This document shows positions 1 through 9,491 of a stretch of 64,000 nucleotides of DNA, piece by piece. The translations under genes were made by a program, and so were the position numbers. The notes under the pieces are model-generated. The model did not search any database, was not told the origin of the DNA, and worked only from the letters and a program-made list of their open reading frames with translations. How positions within the stretch are numbered: the stretch's first letter is position 1; every line of letters begins with the position of its first letter. This stretch comes from Bradyrhizobium sp. ORS 278 (GTDB lineage: Bacteria; Pseudomonadota; Alphaproteobacteria; Rhizobiales; Xanthobacteraceae), in assembly GCF_000026145.1 (NCBI RefSeq), contig NC_009445.1, forward strand, positions 1,488,001-1,552,000. The letters are read 5' to 3'.

Positions 1-174
1 ATTCTGTCCGGTGAAGAAGCGCCCCTCCGACAGCATGTGGAAGCCGATGCACAGGATCAGCAGCACCGGCAGCATGCCGGCGGCGCGGATCATCACCCGC
101 AACCGCTGCTGCTTGTTGTCGGATGTCGACGGCAGCGTTACGACCTTGGCTTGAGCTGAGCTGTTATCAGGCAT
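1..174 (-). CDS. Sugar ABC transporter permease, N-terminal fragment (cut by window start)
   Basis: Only the first 58 codons are in the window; the gene runs off the left edge. It starts with ATG at 174 and overlaps the end of the upstream ATPase gene by 8 bases (ATGCCTGA), which indicates translational coupling. The visible protein has a polar cytoplasmic tail rich in Ser, Lys and Gln, then an Arg-flanked hydrophobic segment (around [13 protein letters not shown]), as expected for the first membrane helix of an RbsC/XylH-type permease. The identity is inferred mainly from the coupling to an RbsA-type ATPase; a fragment this short does not prove it. Confidence 0.7.
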   Translation of the reverse strand, partial: MPDNSSAQAKVVTLPSTSDNKQQRLRVMIRAAGMLPVLLILCIGFHMLSEGRFFTGQN

Positions 175-1690
175 CGACGTGCTCCGTCCCGGTGGCCAGC
201 GCCATGATGTCTTCCTGGGTGATGGGTGATGCCGTGCTCTGCTGCAACTCGCCGGCGAGATGGCCTTCGCGCATGACAAGCACGCGGTCGCAGATGCCGA
301 GAATCTCCGGCAGGTCGGACGAGATCACCAGGATCGCGGTGCCGGCCTTGGCGAGATTGTCGATGATCGAATAGATCTCCGACTTGGCGCCGACATCGAC
401 GCCGCGCGTCGGCTCGTCTAGGATCAGGACCTTCGGCGCGGTCGCGAGCAGGCGCGACAGCAGCACCTTCTGCTGATTGCCGCCCGACAGGCCGCCGACG
501 GTGACGCCGGGATTGGGCGCCCGGATGCCGAGCGCGCTGAACGCCTCGTCGGCCCGCTCGCGCGCCTTGTCGCGGTCGAGGAGGCCGCCGAGCCTGGCGT
601 CGCGGCCGATCACCGCGAGGTTGATGTTGTCGGCACAGGACATGTCGAGGAACAGGCCGAGCGCCTTGCGGTCCTCGGTGAGATAGGCGATGCCGGCGTC
701 GAGCGCGTCGCGCGGCGTCTCGATCTCGATACGCTCGCCGTCGAGCTCCAGATGCCCTGTCGTCCTGGGCGTCGCGCCGATGATGAGATGCGCGAGCTCG
801 GTGCGCCCGGCGCCGATCAATCCGGCGAGACCGACGACTTCGCCGGCATGCACCGTGAGCGAGCATCCCTTGACGCGATGGCCGTCGCCGAGATCGACCG
901 CCGTGAGCACCGCGCGGTCGCGCTTGGCGTGCGGGTCGTGGTCCTTCTTGTAGAACGACGACACGTCACGCCCGACCATCATGCGCACGATGCTGTCGGC
1001 GCGGATCTCCGGCTTGTCGAGCGAGCCCACCAGCCGGCCGTCGCGCAGCACAGTGACGCGATCGCCGAGCGCGTAGACCTCGTCCATGCGGTGCGAGATG
1101 TAGATGATGGCAAGGCCTTCCGAGCGCAGCTGGCGGATCAAGGCAAACAGCTTCTCGCTCTCGCCGGCTGATAGCGAGGTGGTCGGCTCGTCCATGATCA
1201 GGATCTTCGAGCGCGCATGCAGCGCGCGGGCGATCTCGACCAGCTGACGCTGTCCCATCGACAATTCGGCAACCAGCGTCGCGGCCGAGAAGTCGGCGCC
1301 GAGCCGCTGCAGGATCGGTCCAACGGCGTCGCGCATGGCATTGCGCGCGAGCAGGCCGGATTGCGACAGCTCGCGTCCGAGATAGATGTTCTCGGCGACC
1401 GTCAGGTTCGGCGCCAGCGACAACTCCTGGTAGATGATCGCGATGCCGGCATTGCGGCCGCCCATCGGCCCCTCGATACGCACGACCTCGCCATCGATGC
1501 GGATCTCGCCGCCGGGATCGGGGCGGTAGGCGCCGGAGAGGATTTTCATCAAGGTGGATTTGCCGGCGCCGTTTTCGCCCATCAGCGCATGAACTTCGCC
1601 GGCATAGACGGTCAGGTCGACCTTCTGCAGGGCCTTGATGGCGAAGAATGACTTCGACACCCCGCGCATCTCGAGGATCGGACCTTTCAT
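167..1690 (-). CDS. Sugar ABC transporter ATP-binding protein (RbsA/XylG-type, duplicated ATPase)
   Basis: About 507 residues carrying two fused ATPase halves, the normal size and layout of the CUT2 (ribose/xylose/galactose) family. Half one has a perfect Walker A (GENGAGKST, residues 38-46), signature LSMGQRQ and Walker B ILIMDEPT. Half two has the degenerate Walker A typical of the family (GLIGAGRTE), signature LSGGNQQK and [11 protein letters not shown]. It would energise sugar import at the inner membrane with the permease that follows. I chose ATG 1690 because it has a strong ribosome binding site (GGGAGG, 4 bases upstream); a TTG 12 bases earlier overlaps that site. A xylulokinase gene lies just upstream on the same strand, which suggests a pentose or pentitol substrate. 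The solute-binding protein is not in the window. Confidence 0.93.
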   Translation of the reverse strand: MKGPILEMRGVSKSFFAIKALQKVDLTVYAGEVHALMGENGAGKSTLMKILSGAYRPDPGGEIRIDGEVVRIEGPMGGRNAGIAIIYQELSLAPNLTVAENIYLGRELSQSGLLARNAMRDAVGPILQRLGADFSAATLVAELSMGQRQLVEIARALHARSKILIMDEPTTSLSAGESEKLFALIRQLRSEGLAIIYISHRMDEVYALGDRVTVLRDGRLVGSLDKPEIRADSIVRMMVGRDVSSFYKKDHDPHAKRDRAVLTAVDLGDGHRVKGCSLTVHAGEVVGLAGLIGAGRTELAHLIIGATPRTTGHLELDGERIEIETPRDALDAGIAYLTEDRKALGLFLDMSCADNINLAVIGRDARLGGLLDRDKARERADEAFSALGIRAPNPGVTVGGLSGGNQQKVLLSRLLATAPKVLILDEPTRGVDVGAKSEIYSIIDNLAKAGTAILVISSDLPEILGICDRVLVMREGHLAGELQQSTASPITQEDIMALATGTEHVDA

Positions 1691-1825
1691 CGTGCCTCCC
1701 AACGCACGTCGTCTTATCTCCCGCGGCTCATTGATGTCGGCGCGGGGACGCCATTAAACTAGAGGCTGTTGCCGAATACAATATGAAAGACCATCGACGT
1801 GCCACGTCGGCGCTTGTGGCGCCCG

Positions 1826-3268
1826 CTAAGGCCGGCGATACAGCCGGCGCCAGTGCCGCAGCCGCTCGGCATAGTCTGCCGCCAGCCCGGGATCCGGCAC
1901 AAAGGAGCGCACGCGCGCCGGCGGCGTGCAGACATCGGCTATGTCTTCACCGGTCACGGCGAGCCGCGCCAGTCGCGCGGCCCCGAAGGCCGCGCCGGTT
2001 TCGCCTTCGGCCAGGCGATGGATCGGGATGTTCAGAATGTTCGCCAGGATCGCGAGCCACAGGTCGGACCGCGAGCCGCCACCGATCGCATCCGCTTCGG
2101 ATATCACGAGGCCCGTATCCGTCAGCGCATCGCGGCAATCGGCCAATGCAAAGGCGACGCCCTCGAGCACGGCCTGCACGATGGCGTTGCGATCGGTCGC
2201 ATGGCTCAGGCCATCGAGCAGGCCGCGCACATCGGGATCGTCATGCGGCGTACGCTCGCCAGCGAGATAGGGCAGGAAGCTGACCGGCGATGGCGCTGTG
2301 GGCGATGTGCCGAGCGGCGCGAGCAACTCGGCTTCGCTGGCGCCCAGCAGCCGCGCGATCCAGGCAAGACAGGAGGCGGCGGACAGCATCGCGCCGGCCT
2401 GCAGCCACAAGGCTGGAATCGCGTGGCAGAAGGTGTGAACGATTCGCGCGGGATTGGGCGTGACGGACGCGACGGGCGTGATCACCGCGCCGGACGTGCC
2501 GAGCGTGATGAAGGTGGCGCCCGGCCGGATCGCGCCGATGCCGACCGCGCCGGCCGGGTTGTCGCCGGCCCCGCCGGCGATGACCGGCCGCTGCGTCATG
2601 CCCCAGCGCTGGGCGAGATCGTCGCGCAGGCGGCCCGCGGGCGCGCAGCCTTCGACGAGGCGCGGCATCCGCGCGCGCGCAAGCCCGGTGGCGGCAAGAG
2701 CCTCGTCCGACCAGTCGCGCCTGACGACATCGAGCCACAGCGAGCCGGAAGCATCCGAGACATCCTCGATCGCCTCGCCGGACAATACGAGCCGGACATA
2801 GGCCTTGGGCAGCAGCACGAGGCGTGTGGCGTCGAAGATCTCCGGCTCGTGCTCGGCGATCCAGACGAGCTTCGGCGCGGCGAAGCCGGGCATCGCCTTG
2901 TTGCCGGTCACCTGCCGCAGCGCCGGCCAGCGCTGTTCCAGCACGGCGCATTCAGTGGCCGAGCGGCCATCATTCCAGAGGATGCAGGGACGCAGCGGCG
3001 TCAGCCTGGCGTCGAGCAGCACCGGGCCGTGCATCTGGCCGGACAGCCCGATGCCCGCGACCTCCGCCAACTCGCCGGCATGATCGGCCTTCAGCGCATC
3101 GAGCGTCGCGAACACGGCCGAGATCCAGGCGGCGGGATCCTGCTCCGCCCAGCCCGGCCGCGGCACGTCGACGCCGAGCGGCTGGCTGCGGCTTGCGATC
3201 ACGCGCTGTGCGTCGTCGACGAGAATCGTCTTGACGGCGGACGTGCCGAGATCGATGCCGAGATACAT
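1826..3268 (-). CDS. xylB: Xylulokinase (FGGY carbohydrate kinase)
   Basis: About 480 residues, the normal length for XylB. It phosphorylates D-xylulose to xylulose 5-phosphate, feeding the pentose phosphate pathway. The N-terminus has the FGGY phosphate-binding strand (YLGIDLGTSAVKTILVD), followed by SGQMHGPVLLD and W-N-D-G-R motifs, and the C-terminal half has GAGDNPAGAVG and the nucleotide motif GGGSRSDLW. The reading frame stays open further upstream to about 3427, but the extra residues do not look like the family and would overlap the divergent SDR gene. The ATG at 3268 has GAGG just ahead of it and starts exactly at the conserved strand. Another pentulose or ribitol-derived ketose remains possible as substrate. 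It runs in the same direction as the ABC transporter, 135 bases apart. Confidence 0.9.
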   Translation of the reverse strand: MYLGIDLGTSAVKTILVDDAQRVIASRSQPLGVDVPRPGWAEQDPAAWISAVFATLDALKADHAGELAEVAGIGLSGQMHGPVLLDARLTPLRPCILWNDGRSATECAVLEQRWPALRQVTGNKAMPGFAAPKLVWIAEHEPEIFDATRLVLLPKAYVRLVLSGEAIEDVSDASGSLWLDVVRRDWSDEALAATGLARARMPRLVEGCAPAGRLRDDLAQRWGMTQRPVIAGGAGDNPAGAVGIGAIRPGATFITLGTSGAVITPVASVTPNPARIVHTFCHAIPALWLQAGAMLSAASCLAWIARLLGASEAELLAPLGTSPTAPSPVSFLPYLAGERTPHDDPDVRGLLDGLSHATDRNAIVQAVLEGVAFALADCRDALTDTGLVISEADAIGGGSRSDLWLAILANILNIPIHRLAEGETGAAFGAARLARLAVTGEDIADVCTPPARVRSFVPDPGLAADYAERLRHWRRLYRRP

Positions 3269-3408
3269 GACGCCTCGCGACGCAGGCATGGTGACGGATT
3301 TGGCGTGGAGCGATACCAGAAGCCCGCCGGCCTTGTCATCCGGAAGCGAGTCATCGCAAGGCATGACAAGAGGCGTGACCGCCGAGATCATTTCCGAGGA
3401 GTATTGAC

Positions 3409-4245
3409 ATGCAGCCATCCGCCCCATCGACCGAGCGCGCCCCGCGTCTCCTTGGACACTACGCGCTGGTGACCGGTGCCGCGCAGGGTATCGGCCGCGC
3501 GATCGCGGTGCGCTTCGCCGAGGAAGGCGCGCATGTCGCGATCAACTATGGCGGGCCGTCATCGTCCGGTGACGAAACCCTGGCGCTGGTGCAGGCGGCC
3601 TCGGCCGCGCGCGGCCATGCCGGGCGCGATCACGTGACGGTGAAGGCCGACATCGGTGTCGAGGCCGATATCACCCGGATGTTCGAGACGGTGCTGGCGC
3701 GCTGGCCGCGGCTCGATTGCCTCGTCAACAATGCCGGCTTCCAGCGGGAGTCGCCGAGCGAGGCGCTCGACGTCGACACCTATCGCGCCATCCTCGAGGT
3801 CAATCTGAACGGCGCCGTGCTGTGCGCGCGCCACGCGCTGGCGCATTTCGTCGCGCGCGGTGGCGGCGGCAACATCATCAATACGTCGAGCGTGCATCAG
3901 ATCATTCCGAAGCCTGGCTATCTCGCTTATTCCATCAGCAAGAGCGCGATGGCCGGACTCACCCGCACGCTCGCCCTGGAATTCGCCGGGCGCGGCATCC
4001 GCGTCAATTCCGTCGGTCCCGGTGCGGTGGACACGCCGATCAACGCCGCTTGGACCGACGATCCGGTCAAGCGGGCGGCGGTCGAATCTCACATCCCGAT
4101 GGGGCGCGTCGCGAGCCCGGAGGAGATCGCGGGCGTTTTCGCCTTCCTGGCCTCTGCCGAGGCGAGCTACATCACCGGACAGACGATCTATGCCTGCGGC
4201 GGCATCACGCTGTTCGGCGAGTTCCGCGACAATTGGGCGAGCTGA
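3409..4245 (+). CDS. SDR-family oxidoreductase (glucose 1-dehydrogenase-like)
   Basis: About 278 residues, classical short-chain dehydrogenase. The NAD(P)-binding motif TGAAQGIG lies near residue 23, NNAG near residue 106, and the catalytic Ser and YxxxK (YSISK) follow. The C-terminal part (IPMGRVASPEEIAG, ASYITGQTIYACGG) matches the glucose 1-dehydrogenase/3-oxoacyl reductase type. The start ATG has GAGGAG upstream. It is divergent from xylB with about 140 bases between the starts, so a shared regulatory region for sugar oxidation and phosphorylation is plausible. The likely role is oxidation of a sugar or polyol that enters through the neighbouring transporter; the exact substrate cannot be read from sequence. 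Confidence 0.85.
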   Translation: MQPSAPSTERAPRLLGHYALVTGAAQGIGRAIAVRFAEEGAHVAINYGGPSSSGDETLALVQAASAARGHAGRDHVTVKADIGVEADITRMFETVLARWPRLDCLVNNAGFQRESPSEALDVDTYRAILEVNLNGAVLCARHALAHFVARGGGGNIINTSSVHQIIPKPGYLAYSISKSAMAGLTRTLALEFAGRGIRVNSVGPGAVDTPINAAWTDDPVKRAAVESHIPMGRVASPEEIAGVFAFLASAEASYITGQTIYACGGITLFGEFRDNWAS

Positions 4246-4300
4246 TCGCCGGCGCGGCGATGGCCTCATCCGAGCAGGCCTGCTCTGGCAGGGCCTGTGC

Positions 4301-4336
4301 GAGACGGCTATCCTTGGCGAGACGGCTATCCTTGGG
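4301..4336. repeat. Tandem duplication, two 18-bp copies
   Basis: Two adjacent copies of GAGACGGCTATCCTTGGC (second copy ends in G) lie between the SDR stop and the next gene, 36 bases before its ATG. It looks like a recent slippage duplication in the leader. I see no sign that it has a function. Confidence 0.9.
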
Positions 4337-4371
4337 GACAGACGATCAAGAGCACTCGGGAGGAGCGGGCG

Positions 4372-5706
4372 ATGCGCAGCATCAGGATCGGCGCCGGCGC
4401 CGGCTATTCCGGTGATCGTATCGAGCCGGCGGTCGAGCTGGCCGAGAACGGCGCGTTGGACTACCTGGTGTTCGAGTGTCTTGCCGAACGCACCATCGCG
4501 CTGGCGCAGCAGGCGCGCATCAGGGATCCGGACGCCGGCTACGATCCGTTGCTCGCCGCCCGCATGCAGGCGGTGCTGCCGGTTTGCCGCGCCAACAAGA
4601 TCCGCATCATCACCAACATGGGCGCAGCCAATCCACCTGCCGCGGCCGAAGCCACGCGCGCGATCGCGCGCAAATTAGGCCTGTCCGGGCTGAAGATCGC
4701 GGCGGTGACCGGCGACGATGTGCTGGAGCTACTGAAGACAGGCGATGTCGCGCTCGACACCGGCGACACCTTCGCCGGCCTGGGCAACCGCATCGTTTCC
4801 GCCAATGCCTATGTCGGCGCGCGTGCGATTGCCGAGGCGCTGGCCGCGGGCGCCGATGTCGTGATCACCGGCCGCGCGGCCGATCCGGCCTTGTTCCTCG
4901 GACCCTTGATCCATGAGTTCGGCTGGGCGATGGACGATTGGGACCGGCTCGGGCAGGGCACGGTGGTCGGGCATCTGCTCGAATGTGCCGGGCAGATCAC
5001 CGGCGGCTATTTCGCCGATCCCGGATTGAAGGACGTGCCGGATCTCGCCCGACTCGGCTTTCCCATTGGCGAGGTGCGCGAGGACGGCGAGCTGATCGTG
5101 ACGAAGGTTGCGGGCTCCGGCGGGTGCGTGACGTTAGCGACGGTGAAGGAGCAGTTGCTGTACGAGATCCATGATCCCACTCAGTATTTTCAGCCTGATG
5201 TGGTGGCAGACTTCTCGGAGGTGACGGTCGAAGAGATTGGTGCCGATCGGGTCAGGGTCGTGGGCGGGCGTGGCAAGCCCAAGACGGGTGCGTTGAAGAC
5301 CTCGGTCGGCTATCTCGACTCCTATGTCGGCGAAGGCCAGATCTCCTATGCGGGGCCTGGTGCCGTCGCGCGCGGCCGGCTCGCTCTGGATATCGTGCGC
5401 GAGCGGCTCGCCTCGACAGGCGTGGCGGTCAGCGAGCTGCGTTGCGACCTGATCGGGCTGAACGCGCTGCATGGCGATCTCGTTACGCAAGGCAGTGAAC
5501 CCTATGAGGTCCGCGTCCGCGTTGCGGGACGCACCGAGACGATGGCTGAGGCGATCAGGATCGGCAACGAGGTCGAGACGCTCTACACCAACGGTCCGGC
5601 CGGCGGGGGCGGAGCCTGGAAATCGGCGCGCGAGGTGATCGCCGTGGCATCCTGCCTCGTTCCCGAGGAGGCCGCGAAGCCCTGCGTCGGAATGCTGGTG
5701 GCCTGA
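4372..5706 (+). CDS. AtuA-like family protein (DUF1446)
   Basis: About 444 residues beginning MRSIRIGAGAGYSGDRIEP, the signature start of the DUF1446/AtuA family, followed by LVFECLAERTIALAQ and NMGAANPPAA. AtuA of Pseudomonas is needed for growth on acyclic terpenes (citronellol, geraniol), but most members have unknown chemistry. The reading frame is open from 4297, but ATG 4372 has a good ribosome binding site (GGGAGGAG) and matches the family start. The small AtuB-like partner domain often found beside it is absent here: the next gene is a GMC oxidoreductase. A role in processing an organic or hydroxy acid in the same pathway as the SDR and GMC enzyme is inference. Confidence 0.8.
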   Translation: MRSIRIGAGAGYSGDRIEPAVELAENGALDYLVFECLAERTIALAQQARIRDPDAGYDPLLAARMQAVLPVCRANKIRIITNMGAANPPAAAEATRAIARKLGLSGLKIAAVTGDDVLELLKTGDVALDTGDTFAGLGNRIVSANAYVGARAIAEALAAGADVVITGRAADPALFLGPLIHEFGWAMDDWDRLGQGTVVGHLLECAGQITGGYFADPGLKDVPDLARLGFPIGEVREDGELIVTKVAGSGGCVTLATVKEQLLYEIHDPTQYFQPDVVADFSEVTVEEIGADRVRVVGGRGKPKTGALKTSVGYLDSYVGEGQISYAGPGAVARGRLALDIVRERLASTGVAVSELRCDLIGLNALHGDLVTQGSEPYEVRVRVAGRTETMAEAIRIGNEVETLYTNGPAGGGGAWKSAREVIAVASCLVPEEAAKPCVGMLVA

Positions 5707-5791
5707 CCAGGACAGGACTTCACGGATCGCCGTCGCTGGCGCAAGGTGCCCCGCGTGAATGCGACGCGTGCGAGCTGCGGGATTTGAATCG

Positions 5792-7342
5792 ATGTATGAT
5801 GTCATTGTGGTCGGCGGCGGCTCCGCGGGTGCAGCGGTGGCGGCGCGCCTGTCTGAAGATCCGCAGCGCCGGGTTCTGCTGCTCGAAGCGGGCGCCGACT
5901 GGCGCGCAGCCGACGTGCCCTGGGAGATCGCGACGCCCAATCCGATCCCGATCATTCATGACCGTGCCTTCCAGGAGAAATGGCAGTGGCCGCAGCTGAT
6001 GTCGCGCCGCGTCGCGGGACAAGAGATGCGTTTCTACTGGCGCGGCAAGGGGCTCGGCGGCAGCTCGATGATGAACGGCCAGATCGCGATCCGCGGCGTC
6101 GCCGATGCGTTCGACGAATGGGCGGCCAATGGCTGTACGGGCTGGTCGGCCGGAGAGGTCATGCCGCTGTTCTCGTTGATCGAGGATGATCTCGCCTTCG
6201 GTGACCGCGAGGGGCACGGACGCGGCGGGCCGCTGCCGGTGTATCGCGCGCCGCCGGAGCAATGGGGACCGATCGATCGGGCCTTGCGCGACGCGGCGCT
6301 TTCGAGCGGCTATCGCTGGAGCGACGATCTCAACGGTCCTGACGGCGAAGGCGTCGCTTGCTATCCGATCAACAGCCGCAACGGCCGGCGCATCTCGACC
6401 AATGAGGGCTATCTGGAGCCGGCGCGAGGCCGCGCCAATCTGGAGATCCGTGGCCGCGCGCTGGTCGATCGTCTTCTGATCAGCGATTCCAGAGCCACCG
6501 GCGTGCGCGTCCATATCGAGGGAGACGACGTCAAGGAGATCGCGGCCCGCGAGATCGTGCTGTGCGCCGGCGCCATCCACAGTCCGGCGATCCTGCTGCG
6601 CTCTGGCATCGGCCCCGCGGCTGATCTTCAGGACATGGGCATCGCCGTGCTCCGCGATCTGCCTGTGGGACGGCATTTCTTCGACCACCCGCTGTTCCGC
6701 ACCACCATCCAGTTGCGCGAGGAGGTGCGTCCGACCGACCGCGACACGCGCCATACCAATTGCTGCGTGACCTACTCGTCGGGCCTGGCCAATGGTGGCA
6801 GGCGCGACATGATCCTGATCGCGTTCAACCATCGCGGCATCGGCATGCCTGGCGCGATCGGAGCGGGTCTGTTCAACGCCTTCTCGCGCGGCACCTTGAA
6901 GCTCGCGTCGACCGATCCGACCGTTGATCCGATCGTGGAGGAGAACATGCTCGCCGATCCGCGCGACATCGCACGGATGCGCGATGCGGTGAAGCGGCTG
7001 GCAGCGATCACGCTGCAGCCGGCGCTGCAAGAGATCGCCGACTGGATCCGCCTCGGCGATACGCAATTCACCTTGCCGCAGGCGGCGGCGCTGCCGGATA
7101 CCGAACTCGACGCGCTGCTCCGGCAGATCACCGGCGACATCCAGCACGCCGCGGGAAGCTGCCGGATGAGCGGCTTCGATGACGCCGACGGCGTGGTCAA
7201 TCCCGACGGCACGGTCAAGGGCATCGCCGGCCTGCGCGTCGCCGACGCCTCGATCATGCCGTCCGACTGCCGCGCCAACACGCATTTCACCACGGTCGTG
7301 ATCGGCGAGGCAATCGCGCGGATGATGCGCAAGGCGGCGTAG
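5792..7342 (+). CDS. GMC-family FAD-dependent oxidoreductase
   Basis: About 516 residues. The Rossmann FAD motif YDVIVVGGGSAGAAVAARL is at the extreme N-terminus, GKGLGGSSMMNG is the GMC signature 1 region, GAIHSPAILLRSGIG is signature 2, and the C-terminus has the conserved AGSCRM and NTHFTTVVIGE with the catalytic His/Asn region. Such enzymes oxidise alcohols (choline, sugars, terpenoid or aromatic alcohols) with FAD. An in-frame ATG 33 bases earlier (5759) is possible and has AAGGTG upstream; I prefer 5792 because family members begin right at the FAD strand. It follows the AtuA-like gene by under 90 bases and probably shares its transcript. Confidence 0.87.
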   Translation: MYDVIVVGGGSAGAAVAARLSEDPQRRVLLLEAGADWRAADVPWEIATPNPIPIIHDRAFQEKWQWPQLMSRRVAGQEMRFYWRGKGLGGSSMMNGQIAIRGVADAFDEWAANGCTGWSAGEVMPLFSLIEDDLAFGDREGHGRGGPLPVYRAPPEQWGPIDRALRDAALSSGYRWSDDLNGPDGEGVACYPINSRNGRRISTNEGYLEPARGRANLEIRGRALVDRLLISDSRATGVRVHIEGDDVKEIAAREIVLCAGAIHSPAILLRSGIGPAADLQDMGIAVLRDLPVGRHFFDHPLFRTTIQLREEVRPTDRDTRHTNCCVTYSSGLANGGRRDMILIAFNHRGIGMPGAIGAGLFNAFSRGTLKLASTDPTVDPIVEENMLADPRDIARMRDAVKRLAAITLQPALQEIADWIRLGDTQFTLPQAAALPDTELDALLRQITGDIQHAAGSCRMSGFDDADGVVNPDGTVKGIAGLRVADASIMPSDCRANTHFTTVVIGEAIARMMRKAA

Positions 7343-7347
7343 GAGAT

Positions 7348-7432
7348 CGTAGCCCGGATGAGCGAAGCGACATCCGGGGTCTCCTGTGCAGCTCGTGTGA
7401 CCCCGGATATCGCTTCGCTCATCCGGGCTACG
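7348..7432. repeat. Long palindromic intergenic repeat, family A copy 1
   Basis: Two arms of 33 bases (starting CGTAGCCCGGATGAGCG) form an almost perfect inverted repeat with one mismatch around a roughly 19-base loop. It begins 6 bases after the GMC oxidoreductase stop. A second copy with the same arms lies at 28133-28217. It could act as a transcript-end hairpin, but its presence elsewhere marks it as an interspersed element. Confidence 0.93.
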
Positions 7433-7469
7433 CCGATCAGGCTCTAGCATCTCGAATGCCGCCGACTTC

Positions 7470-7580
7470 ACCCCTCGCCCTGAGGAGCCTGCCGAAGGCG
7501 GGCGTCTCGAAGGGCGAGGCCACTCACTGCTCGGGCCTCATGGTTCGAGACGCGCCTGCGGCGCTCCTCACCATGAGGAG
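7470..7580. repeat. Interspersed repeat family B, copy 1
   Basis: This GC-rich stretch contains CTCGCCCTGAGGAG, GTCTCGAAGGGCGAGG and CCTCATGGTTCGAGACGCG. The same phrases recur as the reverse complement at 60594-60729. It lies in the gap between the convergent GMC oxidoreductase and gamma-glutamyltransferase genes, and any reading frame across it is incidental. Confidence 0.8.
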
Positions 7581-7602
7581 TGCGATGATGCAAATCGGCC
7601 CG

Positions 7603-9276
7603 TCAGGCGATCGCGAACCTCAGTCCCGCGCGCGCTCTCCCGCCGGAGATCGCGATCGGCGTGCCGTCGGCGCGCCAGCACGCCGCGCCCGTCAGGGTGC
7701 CGTCGTCGTTGAAGGCGATCGCGTTCATGCCGCCGGCCACGACCGGCTCGCGCTTGATCTCGTGGCCGCGCGCGGCGAGCGCTTGCGCGACATGTTCGGG
7801 AAAGCCCGGCTCGAGCTCGAGCACACCACCCTGCGTCCACAGCCGCGGCGCCTCGACCGCCTCCTGCAGCGACATGCCATGGTCGATCAGGTTGACCAGC
7901 GCCTGGAAGGCGGAGGGGAAGATGCGCAGGCCGCCGGGCAGGCCGAGCGCGTAGCGCAGCTTGCCGTCCCGTACCGCCATCATCGGAGCCATCGAGGTGA
8001 AGACGCGCTTGCCAGGAGCGATCGACAGCGCGCGGCCGGGATGCGGATCGAAATTGTACATGTAGTTGTTGGCGGTCATGCCGGTGCCGGGGATCTGCAC
8101 GCAGGCGCCGAACAGACCGTTGATGGTTTGCGTCGAAGCCACGACATTGCCCTCGGCGTCGGCGACCGTGACGTGCGTGGTGTTGGCCGATTCAGTCGGC
8201 GAAAGGCCCGGGCCGAAGCTCCCGGCCTTGGCCATGTCGATCTCGGCCCGCCGCTCGGCCGCATAGGCCTTCGATGTCAGGCGTTCGATCGGGACGTCGA
8301 CGAATGCGGGATCGGCGGTCGCCACCGCGCGGTCGGCGAACGCGATCTTCAAGGCTTCGGCGAGCAGATGAGCGCCATCCGCCGAGCCGAAGCCGAGCGC
8401 GGCGACGTCGAAGCCTTCGAGGATGTTCAGCATCTGCACGATGTGCACGCCGCTCGATGACGGCGGGGGCGGCCCGATGATCTCATAGCCGCGATAGAGG
8501 CCGCGGATCGGCGCGCGCGCGATCACCGCGTAAGCGGCGAGATCAGCCGCGTCGATGAGGCCGCCGCTCGTCGCCATGTAGGCCGCAAGCGCGGCGCCGA
8601 GCGGCCCGCCATACAGCGCCTCCGGCCCCTCTCGTGCGATCAGCCACAGCGATGCCGCATAGTCGGCCTGGATCACGCGCGCCCCCGCTTTGACCGGCTC
8701 GCCGTCAGGCAGGAACAACGCGGCGAGATACGGGTCGCGCGCCAGATCGCTCGCGACCAGCCGCACGCAGTCGTTGAGATAGGGGCTGGCGATGAAGCCG
8801 TGCTCGGCGAGCCGGATCGCCGGCGCCATCACTTCGGCCAGCGGCAGCCGGCCGAAGCGCGCCAGCGCCTCGCACCATCCCTTCAGCGCACCAGGCACGG
8901 CGACGGCGAGCGCGCCGACGACGTTGCGCCGGCCGCGTGTCTCGCGCGCCAGCGCGATCTCGTCCGACACCAGATCGTACATGTGAGGTGTCGCGCGCAA
9001 TGGCGCGGTGCTCAGGCCGTCGAGCACGATGTGGCGGCCGTCGGCCAGGCGGATATGCGACAGACCGCCGCCGAGAAGGCCGACCATCATCGGCTCGACC
9101 ACCGTGAGAGCGAACAGTGCCGCCACGGCGGCGTCGATCGCATTGCCGTCGCGCATCAGCATCTCGGCGCCGGCGCTCGATGCGAGCGGATGGTTGGTCA
9201 CCACCATGCCGCGTGAGCCGGAGGCCGGCTGCTTCTCGCAGCTGAAATTGGCGATGCGCTGGCTGGACGAAGCCAT
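7603..9276 (-). CDS. ggt: Gamma-glutamyltransferase family protein
   Basis: About 557 residues, normal for the family. These enzymes hydrolyse or transfer gamma-glutamyl groups from glutathione and related amides, and mature by self-cleavage before a nucleophilic threonine. The sequence keeps the large-subunit start (MVVTNHPLASSAGAEMLM), the auto-processing and catalytic region TTHVTVADAEGN near residue 367, and the oxyanion/substrate region further on. The start ATG at 9276 has GAGGAG upstream. I see no clear signal peptide, so a cytoplasmic or unusually exported enzyme is possible. It is divergent from an N-acyl amino acid deacylase-like gene, so a shared role in amide or peptide scavenging is plausible. 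Confidence 0.88.
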   Translation of the reverse strand: MASSSQRIANFSCEKQPASGSRGMVVTNHPLASSAGAEMLMRDGNAIDAAVAALFALTVVEPMMVGLLGGGLSHIRLADGRHIVLDGLSTAPLRATPHMYDLVSDEIALARETRGRRNVVGALAVAVPGALKGWCEALARFGRLPLAEVMAPAIRLAEHGFIASPYLNDCVRLVASDLARDPYLAALFLPDGEPVKAGARVIQADYAASLWLIAREGPEALYGGPLGAALAAYMATSGGLIDAADLAAYAVIARAPIRGLYRGYEIIGPPPPSSSGVHIVQMLNILEGFDVAALGFGSADGAHLLAEALKIAFADRAVATADPAFVDVPIERLTSKAYAAERRAEIDMAKAGSFGPGLSPTESANTTHVTVADAEGNVVASTQTINGLFGACVQIPGTGMTANNYMYNFDPHPGRALSIAPGKRVFTSMAPMMAVRDGKLRYALGLPGGLRIFPSAFQALVNLIDHGMSLQEAVEAPRLWTQGGVLELEPGFPEHVAQALAARGHEIKREPVVAGGMNAIAFNDDGTLTGAACWRADGTPIAISGGRARAGLRFAIA

Positions 9277-9491
9277 CCCATGTCTCCTCTGTCGAACGGC
9301 TGACGCCGCGAGGTTGTTGCTTGCAATCCTGACCCATCCGCCGCGCCAGGGGAAGGGCGGCCCCGCAGCGATGAACTGACAAGTGCGCCACGCATGGCTC
9401 GGCTAATATCGATCTCTGCCGCCGCGTTCTCACGGCCGCGCATCTGTGTTAGGACTTCCAGCAGTTCCACTTCGCGAGCCCAGCTGACGTC

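Noticed and set aside
1799..3472. A plus-strand frame opposite xylulokinase
   Set aside because: Typical GC-driven shadow; the minus strand has full FGGY kinase motifs.
5720..7471. A minus-strand frame opposite the GMC oxidoreductase
   Set aside because: Shadow frame; it also runs into the palindromic repeat downstream.
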